64,000 bases of DNA from Berghia stephanieae (Eukaryota > Mollusca > Gastropoda > Nudibranchia > Aeolidiidae): contig CM067443.1 of assembly GCA_034508935.3 (NCBI GenBank), positions 49,769,899 to 49,833,898 on the forward strand. The letters run 5' to 3'. A program made the translations under genes and the position numbers. The notes beneath the pieces are model-generated. The model searched no databases. It saw nothing but the letters and a program-made list of their open reading frames with translations, and was not told where the DNA came from. Below are positions 12,191-23,339 of this stretch, one piece after another. Position 1 is the stretch's first letter. Each line of letters begins with the position of its first letter.

Positions 12191-12721
12191 CTAACATGAA
12201 AGAATTCAGTTGACTGTACTGGTGTCCTGACAATAAATAAAGATGCTGGCTCAAGGGCTATTCTGGAAAGGTGTGTTGAGGCCCTCCTGTGGCAAACTGA
12301 TCAACCAGCAAACCATCATCTGGGCCAGCACAGCAGAGTGTCTGCATGTACTTTTTGACACTGGTTAGTAATGTTTCCAAATCTCCATAGCGCCTTTACA
12401 TTTTTGATAAATGAAAATGATAAAACATCATTTGAAATGAATTACTATTGAATATATTAACTTAATAACAGAAAATTGTTTGTCGCCAAGAATTCTGTTC
12501 TGTGGATGTAAAAACAATGAAATTTCAACTGTGTTGGTGTGAATGATGACCATTTTATTTATTGGTCTTTCTTTGACAGATGCATTTTATGTCAATGACT
12601 TATAATGTATTTCCAAAAATTGCTAATGAAATATCTCTTTTTTTTTTACCAACCAGAGCAAGATCAACCCTCTTTGTGGAACTACGGTACTAAAAAAGCG
12701 GTGGCAAACAAGTGGTGTTGA
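12191..12721 (+). CDS. Possible two-exon small protein in TTAA element
   Basis: Acceptor TTCATCGACAG precedes an exon (12191-12363) whose third ATG-type start (12243) opens a frame to donor CTG|GTTAGT. A second exon starts at 12657 after ACCAACCAG and stops at TGA 12719-12721, giving 61 residues (starts MLAQGLFWKGVLRPSCGKL, ends ANKWC). Two short upstream frames in the leader would reduce translation. I do not recognise the protein. It could be captured host sequence, a decayed element gene, or a non-coding RNA. A leader exon may be 11353-proximal. Confidence 0.3.
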
Positions 12722-12969
12722 TTTTTCCTGCATTGAGGCGAAAGGAATTTATTTCCAAGGGGTTTGGGAAAGCAAATTGCTTTTTATTCTGAGCTATATC
12801 TATTTGCATCATTTAGCTGTTTTATTGTCTAAAATAGAATTGATTTTGCAGTTAAAATTGACTAGATATCTAATTTTATATGACTTGTCTCTCAAGCAGC
12901 ATTGAAAAATGAGGGTAGCGCGCCATATCATATTTTACGAAATCATATTTCGAGACTTTTTAATATATC

Positions 12970-14470
12970 TAGAAATCTCTTTATAATCTGTTGTATACAG
13001 TAAATAATTAGTTTTTGTGATTACAATAATGAATTCATAAGATATAAATCATATTTGACCTCAAGATTATTTTATCTCTGAATACGGAAACAATTGAATT
13101 TTATAGTTTTTTTGGTTTTTTTAGGGGTATGCGTTAGCGAATCGATTATAAATTTTTTAGACTTAGATTAAATTATAAAGTTTTCTTGTTTTCTTGTCCT
13201 ATAATGGTCATATTTTGAAAGTTTGATGGATCATTTCTTTTACTTGCCTGCAAAATCAGTCTCAATGTCAAATTATTAAAAAAGTTTGCGCTTTCTCAAT
13301 TTTCCGATTTATGTCATTTTCTGATTTTCTAGCAATCCTATCTTAGCCATTTTCCTTTAGATCATCTTCAAATTTATTCAGAATCTTTTCTATGATGTCT
13401 TTTACATCATGATGGAAGTTTTTGGGGTAAATTAATATTTAGCAATTTTATAATTTTTTTAATTCATTTTTTTCTGTCGATACGCGCCAAATTTTCAGGC
13501 AAAATCAAATAAAAATTCTAAAAATTTTATTTTCCAGACTATTGATAAATTCTTCCATCACGATATAGCTATTTATGTGAGAAACATTGTGTTTAAATTT
13601 GAAAGAAATTTATATGCTAGTTTTTGGTGCATCTATGTTAGAAATTTTAGGGTTTTACGTCTAATTTTAGCCTATAATGCCCCTTAAAAATTTTATTTTA
13701 AAAATTCTGAGTTTTTTTTGGGTGTTTAACATCAAATTATACATCATATTATTAGTTTATGAGATTTAATTGATGAATTTTATAAATATAAAGCATATTT
13801 GATCGCTAAATTAATTTTTTTGTAAAAAACCGATATCATTCAATTTTTCCGCAAATTTTTTCTTAGGGGTATGGGTTAGCGAATCGATCATAATTTTTTC
13901 AGAATTTGATAAATGTACAAAATTTAACTGTTTTCTTGTTCTATATTGAATATACTTTGAAATTTTGATGGATGTTTTCCTTTGCTTGTCTGCAAAATTA
14001 ACTTTATTATCAAATTAAAGACAAATTTTGCGTTTTCTCAAAACTCCATTTTGCGTCATTTTCTGATTTTCTAACATTCATATCTGGATTATTTTCCATC
14101 AGATTGTCTTCAAATTTGGTCAGAATCTTTCTTATAATGTGTTTTGTACCATGACGTAGGGGTTTTGGGGTAAACTAAAATTGAGCAGTTTTATGAATTT
14201 TTAAATCGAATTTTTACTGTAATTCCGCGCCAAATTTTCAGCCGAAATCGAAAAAAAATTCTTAAAAATTTATTTTCAGGACTATTGCTAAACCTTTACG
14301 TCATGGTATAGCTCTTGCTGTAAGAAACATTGTGTGTAAATTTGGAAGAGATCTATTCGTTGGTTTTTGCTGCATTACTGTAAGAAATTTTGGGATTTTA
14401 GGTCTATTTTTAGCCTATTTAGTCTCACTATGTCTAAAAAAAAATTTTTTTTGGGCTTTTTTTGGTGTTA
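12970..14470 (+). repeat. Ancient tandem duplication, about 740-bp period
   Basis: Sequence from about 12980 to 13720 recurs from about 13720 to 14460. Landmarks: TTAGGGGTATGCGTTAGCGA (13123) against TTAGGGGTATGGGTTAGCGA (13863); CGCGCCAAATTTTCAG in both; AGAAACATTGTGT in both. The copies are clearly diverged, with many substitutions and indels. Both units are AT-rich and non-coding. Confidence 0.85.
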
Positions 14471-14599
14471 ATCATCAAATTAGACCTCCTACCACCTTAA
14501 AATAACAAGGGAATAGCAATATTAGCATTACAATCAAAAATGGATTTTTGACTACAGGTCCCCCCTTAAGCAGCCCAAGGGTTCTACAACGCCTGCGAC

Positions 14600-15014
14600 A
14601 CTATTCTAGATTAACAACAAATCAAAGCACAAGAGAAAAAGTAAGACAAAGAAGATGTTGGAGTAGGGAACTGAAGTCGATTCCAAAAGCAAACATCAAT
14701 TTGTATAGTTTGAGATATCCTAAAGTCCCATCAAGAAACGAGTACAAGATCCAACCAAGAGATACACACTCAAATGATTACAAAACATAATATTCAAAAC
14801 AAAGAAGTTGCAGCACAAGGAAAAAATATCTCCTAAAACTAATACTTGACAACTGACTGTACCCCTCTCAGACAAGGACTTTGGCCACGACAAACCCAAG
14901 TAATCCCATTCCAAAACGAAGACAGACAGCAACCTGGAAAACATACGGGGGATAGAAGAGGGCACAGGAAGTGACCTCCTGCCCACCATGGGAGGTCAAA
15001 AGACCCCACCCTGG
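14600..15014 (-). mobile_element. R1 copy, old
   Basis: Diverged R1 that keeps the 5' end (CCCACCATGGGAGGTCA...CCCCACCCTGG on plus) but has lost the terminal stem-loop. It abuts the TTAA element's right end. Confidence 0.7.
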
Positions 15015-15203
15015 AGCAATCTAAAATCTATGATCACCGATTAGTTTAGCATTGCGGCCGCAAATTCTGCATTTGCACATTTTCGAGATTTTGTAAAGAA
15101 AAAAAAATACTTTTTTTTTAAAAGGCGAAAAGACTGTTTTTTTTGTCTTTTAATTTGACAGAACGTGAAAGATAATCAAGGGTAGTTTCTTTTTTACTAC
15201 CTC
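15015..15203. other. Short spacer with A and T runs
   Basis: AT-rich sequence with a NotI-type GCGGCCGC at about 15054; nothing else recognised. Confidence 0.4.
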
Positions 15204-15290
15204 ATTTTCTTCCTCCTTACTGGTGCTGATATGACCTTACATTTGTTGCAAGCGCCGTGAAATCCATAAAAACAAATACCTTTCTCTTTT
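15204..15290 (+). mobile_element. R1 3' end fragment
   Basis: Contains CATTTTCTTCCTCCTTACTG, the stem-loop (GGTGCTGATATGACCTTACA ... AAGCGCCG) and the A-rich tail, followed by the same flank as at 5150. Confidence 0.7.
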
Positions 15291-15830
15291 ACTTTCATGA
15301 ACTAATTATGGGTTTTTAGGAAAATTAATCTCAAATTGTACTGTTTTTAGCTTGCAAAATTTGGGATTTTTTGTGTGCAAAAAAATCGCCATGTCACTTT
15401 TTTTTTGGTATGATGGGCCTGTCCTTTCCATTCAAACAAAATCCATGTCGTCGTAAATAAGTTTCCCTTGCAGTGAAAGATCCCATTCTGTTCTAAAACT
15501 AAGTCTGAAAGCCACATTGAATATAGAATAGATTGGAGAAACAGTTTGTGATAGTCTATAGCAAACTTCATTTATTTTAGATCCTTTCAGTGGATAGAAA
15601 TAGAAAAAAAGATTGCAGTTGTTGCAGCCATTACATATGGACAGACAATGAATTCTATGCCTGAGTGACAAGTGAGGTATTTGGGTCACCTGCACCCCCA
15701 CCCCAAAAGTACGAAAGACAAAGGGGAATGGCTCCTTAAATCACTATTATTACTATAGTACTCGCTGGATTCTTGAACTCTGCAATACGGTATACTGGAG
15801 CTGGATGACCAAACTTATCCAAAAAAATTT
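15291..15830. other. Non-coding stretch
   Basis: No gene seen. 15340-15395 repeats 7155-7205. Open frames here have no splice or family support. Confidence 0.4.
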
Positions 15831-15835
15831 TTTTT

Positions 15836-16340
15836 GTTTAAGGGTTTTATGGCGCTTGCAATACATTAAGGTCTTATCAGCGCCAGTAAATAGGAAGAAA
15901 ATGGGATAGTAAAAAGTTCTAGAATTACAAATAAAGCACCCAAGACTAAGCAAGACAAAGGAGAATTGGTTCAAATGGGGAACAGATGTAGATTCCAAGA
16001 GCACACTATCAAAGTACTTAGTTTGAGATCACTTCGTCTCATCCAGACACAAACACAGGTCCCCACTAAGAGGAATACACTCAAATGTTTAGAAATCATT
16101 ATATATAATATGTAAACAAAACATAATACAGTGCATAACAGAGATGATTTACAAGGAAAAAAATATCATCTCCCAAAACTAACTTTACATTTGACTTTCC
16201 CTCCCAGCCAGGGCCAGTACAAAACCAATGATTTTATTCCAAGTCTAAGACAAAGATATAAAGCAAATTGGAAAACAGACATAAGGGGATAGAAGACATA
16301 TGTACCTCTCTGCCCACTATTATCTACATAGAATAAGTCA
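15836..16340 (-). mobile_element. R1 copy, nearly full length
   Basis: Plus strand runs from TTTAAGGGTTTTATGGCGCT to CTCTGCCCACTAT, the complement of R1 from tail to near its 5' end. The last 5' bases are altered. Confidence 0.8.
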
Positions 16341-16611
16341 TTACCTCCCATGAGCATCAGATTTCAGCACACTTTTTGGCTTCTCCTGAAAGTGTACTTA
16401 ATTCCAGCGAGTACTGTACCCATCATGCTCTGAACCCGAATATAAGTACAATATAACAAACATAATGAATTAACTTAATTCAGGATTCAAACATTTTAAT
16501 TTTTTTTTCGTGTTGCTGGAATGAAAATCACCACTGGTTTAAAGAACCATGAAGCCTCTGAAGCATAAGTTTATACCAGTTCCCTGTAGCAATAACAAAA
16601 TTGTTTTTGTT

Positions 16612-17130
16612 TTGTTTTTAAGGGTTTTACGGCGCTTGCAACACATTTAGGTTACATCAGCGCCAGTAAAAAGGAAGAAAATGGGATAGTCGAAAGTTCT
16701 AGAATTACAATTAAAGCACCCAAGAGAGAGTAAGACAAAGGGGAACTGGGAACAAAGAGGGATCAGATGTAGATTCCAAGAGCATACCATCAATGAACTT
16801 AGTCTGATATCACCTATAAGTCTCACCCAGACACAAGCACAAGATCCAACAAAGAGGAATACACTCAAATGCCTACATTTCATTATACTACATTAAAAAT
16901 AACAAATATAATAATACATAACAGAGATGATTTACAAGGAAAAAAATATCATCTCCCAAAACAATAACTATGCATTTGACTGTTACCCTCCCAGCCAGGA
17001 CTCCGAACAGGGCAAAGTAATCTCATTCCAAGACAAAGACGAAAGCATGTTGGAAAATAGATATAAGGGGATAGAAGACACAGTATGTACCCCCCTGCCC
17101 ACTATGGGAGGTCAGGATCCCCACCCAGCA
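16612..17130 (-). mobile_element. R1 copy, full length
   Basis: Both ends are present: stem-loop arms GGCGCTTG/CAGCGCC near 16632-16668 and the 5' end complement CCCCACCCAG at 17120-17130. A good reference copy. Confidence 0.88.
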
Positions 17131-17294
17131 ATAACAATTGCTTGCCGGACTTTGGATAAGACACCAGTCCATCACAATATACTTTCCATTTCCACCAGAT
17201 ATTTGGAACTCCACTACCTAATCACTATTGACTGGACAGGAGGTATAGAAATAAATTATATTTTTTTGCATTCAGAATAAGTACTTGGCTTGTG

Positions 17295-17375
17295 ACACAT
17301 GTGCGCTGTCAACTGAGCTAACAACAGGACCGACAACCGACCCCCCGCCCCCCCCCCCCCCCACACACACACACA
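17295..17375 (-). repeat. tRNA-like head fragment and C/CA run
   Basis: Minus strand TTAGCTCAGTTGACAGCGCA resembles a pol III A box. No body or B box was found, so it is probably a SINE scrap. A run of C then CA follows at 17348-17374. Confidence 0.4.
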
Positions 17376-17453
17376 AACTGGACATGCAAAATATACTTGA
17401 AAGTACTGCAAAATAATGAATGGACACATTTCTTTATATATATTTTTTCACAT

Positions 17454-17459
17454 TTTATT
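17454..17459 (-). terminator. RPL37A poly(A) signal overlapping the stop
   Basis: Minus-strand AATAAA begins inside the TAA stop codon (TTTAAATAAAATG), implying a 3' UTR of only a few tens of bases, as is usual for ribosomal protein genes. Confidence 0.75.
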
Positions 17460-20400
17460 TAAATTTCCTTCACTTCTCTAAGACGTCTGATAGAGCTTCT
17501 GACTTGAACACCTGGGGTAGTTCTGTAGGTAAAAAGAATAAAGAAAATACAAGTACTGCTGACTTTAAAATGTTAAAAAATATATATATAGATTTACATT
17601 AAATAGCCAATTGTGATATCTTTTTATATAATATAATAATATATAATAATATAATGAACTTATATAGCGCCTAGTTCCAATTTGGAATTGCTCACTGGCG
17701 CTTTACATCAACACATCATGTATGATATACAAATATAGAACTGGCATGTTAAAACCACACAAATTCGATAACATAATATATTATAATAAAATAATACTAA
17801 GAGTCCAAATTATATGCCCTACAGAAAAGCTCAGTTTTTAACCGTTTTCTAAAGATAAGTGGATTTTCACTATTTTTAGTTTCAATATTGATGGAGTTCC
17901 ACAGTCGGGGGCATGGTGGTCAAAGGATTTCTCATGAAAAACTAACGATTTTGGGGTTCCCTTAGGATATTTAAATTAGGTGGATAAGTTCCTGAAGGTA
18001 AACAGGAGCGGAATTGTTTAAGCAATTGAAAACATGGGTGAGTATTTTAAATTCAATCCTAAACTTTACAGGTAGCCAGTGTAGGTCCTCCAAAATCGGT
18101 GTTATATGCTCGCGCTTTTTAGATAACGTTACCAATCGAGCTGCTTTGTTCTGTATCTTTTGGAGTCGATTAATGACATTATTATCACAACCATAGAGCA
18201 AGCTATTGCAATAATCAAGGCGAGTAAGAATCAAAGAGACCACAAGAAGTTTAGTAGTATCAATATCAAGAAGCCTTCTAATACCACCAATAGATCTAAG
18301 GTAAAGATTGCAGGATCTAGTTACATTAGTGACATGGGCAGACATGTTTAATTTGGTATCGAATAAAACTCCTAAGTTTCTCACAGGTTCTTTAGTGATG
18401 GGAATTACACAATCAGAAAGATTCAGGTTAAGCGTGGAAAGGTCCACGAGGCCCCGTCTTGTAATTTGCAACACCTCTGTTTTATTTTCATTTAACCTGA
18501 GTTTGTTGCAACACATCCAGTCACTAATCTCAGAGATACAATTTTCTATATCCGTTATAACATTGAGATGATTGTCGATATTAATGGGAAACAGTAATTG
18601 GGTGTCGTCTGCGTAAAAATGGTACTTAATAAAATATTTTGAGATGATGTCACCTAATGGTCTGATATAGAGGGTGAATAAAGAGGGTCCCAGAACTGAA
18701 CCCCGTGGTACACCAAAAGATAGGGGACAAGGAGAAGAGAAGTCATGTCGATTTACAGACACTGATTGAATTCTGTCAGAGAGGTAAGAAGAAAACCAGT
18801 CAAGGACATATTTTTGTGTGACAAGGGAAAAGATCTATAACCACAGATACAACCATTTTCAAATGGAATTATTTACTAAACGCATGCTTGCCAAAGTCCA
18901 TAAACACAATATTTAATTTCATTTTGCATCAACCCTGTTTTAGGAATAACAACTTTACAATACCTCAGAATAAATGTGGGCTTCAAAAAATATCAATCTC
19001 AGTAAAAAAAATAATTTTTTTCCCCCAAGAATTATTGTCGGTTGCGTCGGATGTTACACAAAGATTTAGATACCACAAACACTTAAATGACTGATCATCA
19101 GTTACTGGAACAGGCTGATGATACTGAATATACAGAAAATTGGCAACCTTGTTAACAAGATATGTACAAAGCAATAATATAAGTCAGAATCTACATAACA
19201 GAGATTATTTACAAGGAAAAAATATCATCATCCAAAAACTAACACTATACATTTAACTACGTATTTCCCCTCAGCCCAGGACTCTGCAAGGGCCAGGACA
19301 AAACCAAGTAAAGATAAAAGAGATACTCAGAAAACAGATACAGGAGGATAGCAGTTGGCAAAAATAATAATTCTGAGATATCTCTCATATGGATGGCTTA
19401 GGGACAGAAAATTATACACTCCAGCACGGTTTCCTCGAACTTATTTGAATGTCGCTAATTTTTTCCTTATTTTCCTTATTATAATTCCTTTCCTTCCTCA
19501 AACTAATTTCACCCAGCCAGTGTAAAAAAAAGAAAGAAAAGAAAATAGATCAATTAAAAGGTTTTTTTCTTGTAACCGGTGACTTTGGCTATTGATGATT
19601 TAATGTGACATTGACAGTTACGTTTGTGTGTATCTATCTACACTGCAGGTGTGTGTGTACAACATGATACACACGCACACACACTCAACCACTTAAAGAC
19701 TCTATCACATAACCGACACCTCTCTGCTTATTATTATCACTTCCCCATTCGTTCTAATTCCAATGCCAGGCGCCGTGAATCGCTAATGTTTGGTTACGGC
19801 GATAAATGAATCTTGTAATACAGCACCCACCCCCCCCCCCCCCCAAACCAACCCCTTATAACATGTCATGTATATAAAATGATAAAGTTCCCATTATTCA
19901 TCCTCAATCGGAGATTTGTCTTAGGGTATATGCCAAGGAGAGATTGGAATAACTCAGGTATCAGTCGCAGATCATCACCGCAAATTGAGCTAGATGGAGA
20001 TGGCTTGCTTCGGGCCACATAACGCAGTGACTATTTGAACAAGTTCTCTTTTGTGTACGAAGCAAATACCACACCGCTGTGTTAGACTGCCACACCCCCC
20101 TTTCCTCTCCATCAAATCATCTGTCAAGGCACGTTTTCCTTTAACCTTTTTGCTTGTCCCGAGGAGTTCGAAGACAACACCGTGCTGGAGTGTATGTTCA
20201 AAGAGAATGATAAATTCGTATTTAAAGCTGTCAAATAAAAATCCTGAATATTCAACAATAACTACAATGTAACAACTCCCTTGAAAACTAGGTGTCATAA
20301 ACTAAAATTTCGTTATACAAATGCAAAAATGAAATTACAAGTCACATGTGACTTCCTAAACATATTAAATGTCAAAATCAGAAAATAAATTAAAAATTTA

Positions 20401-22394
20401 TGGGTTTTTAAACTTTCATTTCTTGATGTGCGAAAAAGAAAAAAAATCTTGTTTAGTGAAAGAAAAAACAAGATTTGTTTTCATGGACGGCGCTTTGCCT
20501 TGAAACAAGCTAGCAAGCCCAATTTTTGATATCGCAATCTTCAAAGGCTGCTGATTTTAATGGTATAAGTTTACCACAAGTAAAAAAAATTCTAGACAGA
20601 GACAGTTCCATCAATTCAGTTACATTCCCACAGTAAATAAATAAATGAATGAACTATAATACTTACGAGTAAACCCAGGCACCACCAGCAACCTTCTTAG
20701 AACATCTTGCACACTGCCAGATGCCAACAGCTTTCCTTTTCATGGCCTCCTGGAAGAAAACAAAAGAAGGCAAGATTCAATTTGAGCACTTTGCGATGCT
20801 TTTGAAAGGAAGTGTACACCAGTGACATATACTACTACTGCAACTGCTAGTACAAAAGAACAATACTACACTCTCTTGGTTCCAAGTGTAGAACCACTGC
20901 AGTTGCTCTAGTTCAACAGAACTTGTGGTGAGAAGTTTGACGCAAAGCCACAAACTCAAGAATACTGGGGACAAATTTTGCCAATTCATAAACTTTCAAA
21001 ATCTGATTAAAAACCAATGAACTGATACTGGAGAAACTGAAATGCAATATTGCGATCATTTCAAATGATCAATTTACCATTTTTAAAAGTCATTTTACAA
21101 GGTTACAAACTAAGTCAAATATATAAAATAATATTCAAATTGTTTAGACAACTTACCTTTCCACAGAATGGACATACATATTTGGAGTGCTGAGAGACTT
21201 CCAGTTTCTTAATATGTTTTCTGAGGGTGGCACCATAACGGGTACCATATTTACCAATGATTCCAACCTTCTTGGTACGTCTGGCCTGGGAAAAAATTTA
21301 AAAGTATATAAATTACTGATAATGGCAGCATTCATTGTGTGTCATACAAGTTTGCATGTCCTTGGGGCATGTGACTTCTTTTTAAAAATAAAAATCATGG
21401 ATGGAAAATAATTCATGATTTTTTTTAAATTATGTAGATATTTTTTTCACTGTTTCACCAAGCCCAATGCAACGCATCCCACATTGCTTAACTATATTTT
21501 CAACCTTAGAAGACTATTAAACAAAAAATCCCAGGCTAATTCTAAAATTTAGTTATATTTAAGTTTTTGCCACTATAGAATAATGCCAGGTCAAGAGCAG
21601 TGCTCATTCACACCAGAGTTGACTGGAATAGTATGTAGGGGCAAAATTCTAAACTCAAAACGGCGAATCATGCCTCATCCCCATTGAACAAACTAGTTTT
21701 ATGAACTTGTCTGCCCCAGTTCCACATTCTACTGACAGTGGTTTTCAAACTTTTTTGCTCACTGCTCCCTTTTACTTTTTCACCAAGCTAATAGGCTATG
21801 TCCCAGCACTTACTCCAACCCAACCACCAACCTGACATAGTGCTGTATGTGACCCATCTTCTCAAAACGGCGTTACATTGGGATGAACCAGATAATTAAT
21901 AATCGAATTAAAGTCGAACTGATCACAATATGAAATCTTGGTTTTCAGCATTCTATACTTCTGACTTCTATATAAATTTTCCTCAATAAAAAAACATTTA
22001 AACTCAATCCCAAATCTAATAGTAATAGTAATAGGCCTACTAATACATATAGAAAAAAAGTTCTGGTTGCAAGAGTTGAATTGTAAACTATGTTAAGCCT
22101 TGCCTAAGCTATACTTCGTTCATTGATCCGCTTTTACTTTTGTTGTTTGTGGCCCATTCAGCTTTAAAAATATATTTCATGAAAATTTCACACACCTTAA
22201 ATTTAATGACACTAGCCCATCAAAATCACCAAATTCCGCCTGTTAAGCCTTGCCTAAGCTATACTTCGTTCATTGATCCGCTTTTACTTTTGTTGTTTGT
22301 GGCCCATTCAGCTTTAAAAATATATTTCATGAAAATTTCACACACCTTAAATTTAATGACACTAGCCCATCAAAATCACCAAATTCCGCCTGTG

Positions 22395-22431
<37 letters not shown>

Positions 22432-23154
22432 AAACTGTCGTCACCGCCCATCTGAACTGATGAGTACATCTACAATACTTATAACTCAATGTCAATAAGT
22501 CAATATCAGTGATCAGATTCAACTTCGGAATCCGACTTACTACTGGGACTGGACTGGGAAGAAAACATCTAATGACTAATGAATGCTGAGGCAGTGGCAG
22601 ACAGACGGGACGGAAGGTTTTCTTCAGGTGGAGGTGTTTATACTTTCATTTTGTGCCAGAGCATTGGCATTGGTCATAACTGGGGTTGAGTCATTGAGTC
22701 ATAAGTCAATGACCAATGACTATGTATGATTAGTATGATTAGTATGGCATAGGACATGATCATGGAAAAAGATGAGAAGTCGGGACCTATTAATTATGGT
22801 TATCATGATAGTGATAGGCCTCTATATTAAGCTGTAATACCATTGTCCCATTACGATGAAAGTTTTATTGCCGCATGAGCAGGCACTCCTTTATTATTGC
22901 TGTCCCATTGCCCAATAACTTTCACTTCAACTTCAGCTATGAAAAGTAATGATTGTATACGTTTTCAAATAAGTCAGATAACCAACTAAATTAAATTTTA
23001 TTTGGCAAATATATTTATCGTTCATGTAAATACGTAACATTTTGTTAAAATGAAATATTCAAATATGTCTTTAAACTGCAAACATTCGACATAAATAACG
23101 AGATGTCGCGGATCGCATAGGATTTATAACGCAACTAATTGGTAACCCTACCAT
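17459..23154 (-). CDS. RPL37A: 60S ribosomal protein L37a (eL43), four coding exons
   Basis: Spliced gene of a zinc-binding large-subunit ribosomal protein. Coding exons: 23152-23154 (ATG only), 21157-21285, 20667-20749 and 17459-17522; all introns are GT-AG. The joined protein is 92 residues, the length of human RPL37A. It begins [20 protein letters not shown], has the four-cysteine ribbon as C-P-F-C at residues 39-42 and C-A-R-C at 57-60, the core [10 protein letters not shown], and ends [13 protein letters not shown]. An ATG-only first coding exon is, from memory, also found in vertebrate RPL37A. Intron 1 (1866 bp) holds a 150-bp tandem duplication and a C-run; intron 2 (407 bp) a strong hairpin; intron 3 (3144 bp) an L2 LINE, an R1 scrap and a SINE-3. 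No disruption is seen, so this is the functional, intron-bearing locus and not a processed copy. Confidence 0.95.
17640..18835 (-). mobile_element. L2-type LINE, 5' truncated
   Basis: Carries the C-terminal half of a reverse transcriptase and a 3' UTR. The frame (18835 down to TAG at 17807-17809) starts in the thumb-proximal [13 protein letters not shown], then has [10 protein letters not shown], the catalytic [21 protein letters not shown], and PRLWNSI...RKRLKTELF, the order expected in L2/CR1-group elements. One frame interruption lies between about 17890 and 17971. The 3' UTR ends GTAAAGCGCC...GGCGCTATATAAG plus an ATTAT-rich tail. It sits in RPL37A intron 3 in the same orientation as the gene. 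Confidence 0.88.
17807..18835 (-). pseudogene. Reverse transcriptase fragment of the L2 LINE
   Basis: About 340 codons corresponding to RT domains from before the YADD box to the conserved C-terminal tail (ends CRAYNLDS). Endonuclease and N-terminal RT are absent through 5' truncation. One frameshift is near the end, and the main frame 17971-18835 is otherwise open, so the copy is not very old. Confidence 0.85.
19190..19345 (-). mobile_element. R1 fragment
   Basis: Internal part of R1 only: CATAACAGAGATTATTTACA, AATATCATC, CAGGACAAAACCAAGTAA. It lies in RPL37A intron 3. Confidence 0.7.
19889..20095 (-). mobile_element. SINE-3 copy, diverged
   Basis: Complement of the SINE-3 body and head (ATTCATCCTC, GATTTGTCTTAGGG, GAAAGACTGG-like GAGATTGGAATAACTCAGGT, GTGTACGAAGCAAA). 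In RPL37A intron 3. Confidence 0.75.
20841..20905 (-). ncRNA. Possible H/ACA-like hairpin in RPL37A intron 2
   Basis: Two nested perfect stems on the transcribed strand: outer CAACTGC/GCAGTTG (20899-20905 with 20841-20847) and inner CTACACT/AGTGTAG (20885-20891 with 20866-20872), separated by asymmetric internal loops like a pseudouridylation pocket. AGAGCA, an ANANNA box-H match, overlaps the stem start. No ACA box is seen directly downstream, so this is only a candidate. Ribosomal protein introns commonly host snoRNAs. Confidence 0.25.
21736..21860 (+). mobile_element. hAT left-terminus fragment
   Basis: CAGTGGTTTTCAAACTTTTT at 21736 is the classic hAT terminal sequence, followed by TTGCTCACTGCTCCC. 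No right end was found, so it is a decayed fragment in RPL37A intron 1. Confidence 0.5.
22091..22390 (+). repeat. Perfect 150-bp tandem duplication
   Basis: The segment starting TGTTAAGCCTTGCCTAAGC at 22091 repeats at 22241 with no difference that I can see over 150 bp. It is followed directly by a 34-nt C run (22396-22429). In RPL37A intron 1. Confidence 0.95.
22396..22429. repeat. Poly-C tract
   Basis: 34 consecutive C residues. Similar tracts occur at 11526, 25842 and 26016 (as G), 28516, 29010, 31417, 38918 (G) and 39009. Confidence 0.95.
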
Positions 23155-23212
23155 TGTTGATACTTAGAAGAATCCAAAAGGAAAGTTGAAGAAGGCTATT
23201 TCCGGAAATTCA
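23155..23212 (-). promoter_or_regulatory. RPL37A leader and core promoter
   Basis: Directly upstream of the ATG the minus strand is pyrimidine-rich (CCTTCTTC, CTTTCCTTTTGG), compatible with a 5' TOP start, and an ETS-type TTTCCGGAAAT palindrome lies at 23199-23209. No TATA box is seen, typical for ribosomal protein promoters. Start site inferred, not observed. Confidence 0.55.
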
Positions 23213-23339
23213 TGATTCGGTAGTGATTCAGTACAATAACTTGTAGTACTGAATCACTACTTTATAGAGTAGAATATTATGATAATACGGATCCCATAAT
23301 AATAATATAATATAATAATAATATTACTGATATTATGTA

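Larger units (their letters stand above)
10726..14565. mobile_element. 3.84-kb TTAA transposon, non-autonomous
   Basis: The left end GGGGGACCTGTAGTCA and the right end (reverse complement GGGGGGACCTGTAGTCA) form an inverted repeat of about 16 bp, each flanked by TTAA (10722-10725 and 14566-14569). TTAA duplication is typical of piggyBac and Kolobok elements; termini alone do not decide between them. No transposase is visible. The left third carries promoter/exon-like sequence (11060-12721), and the right half is AT-rich with an ancient tandem duplication. Confidence 0.75.

Noticed and set aside
20051-20298. Minus-strand 102-codon frame in RPL37A intron 3
   Set aside because: It overlaps the SINE-3 head and lies inside an intron; no homology recognised.
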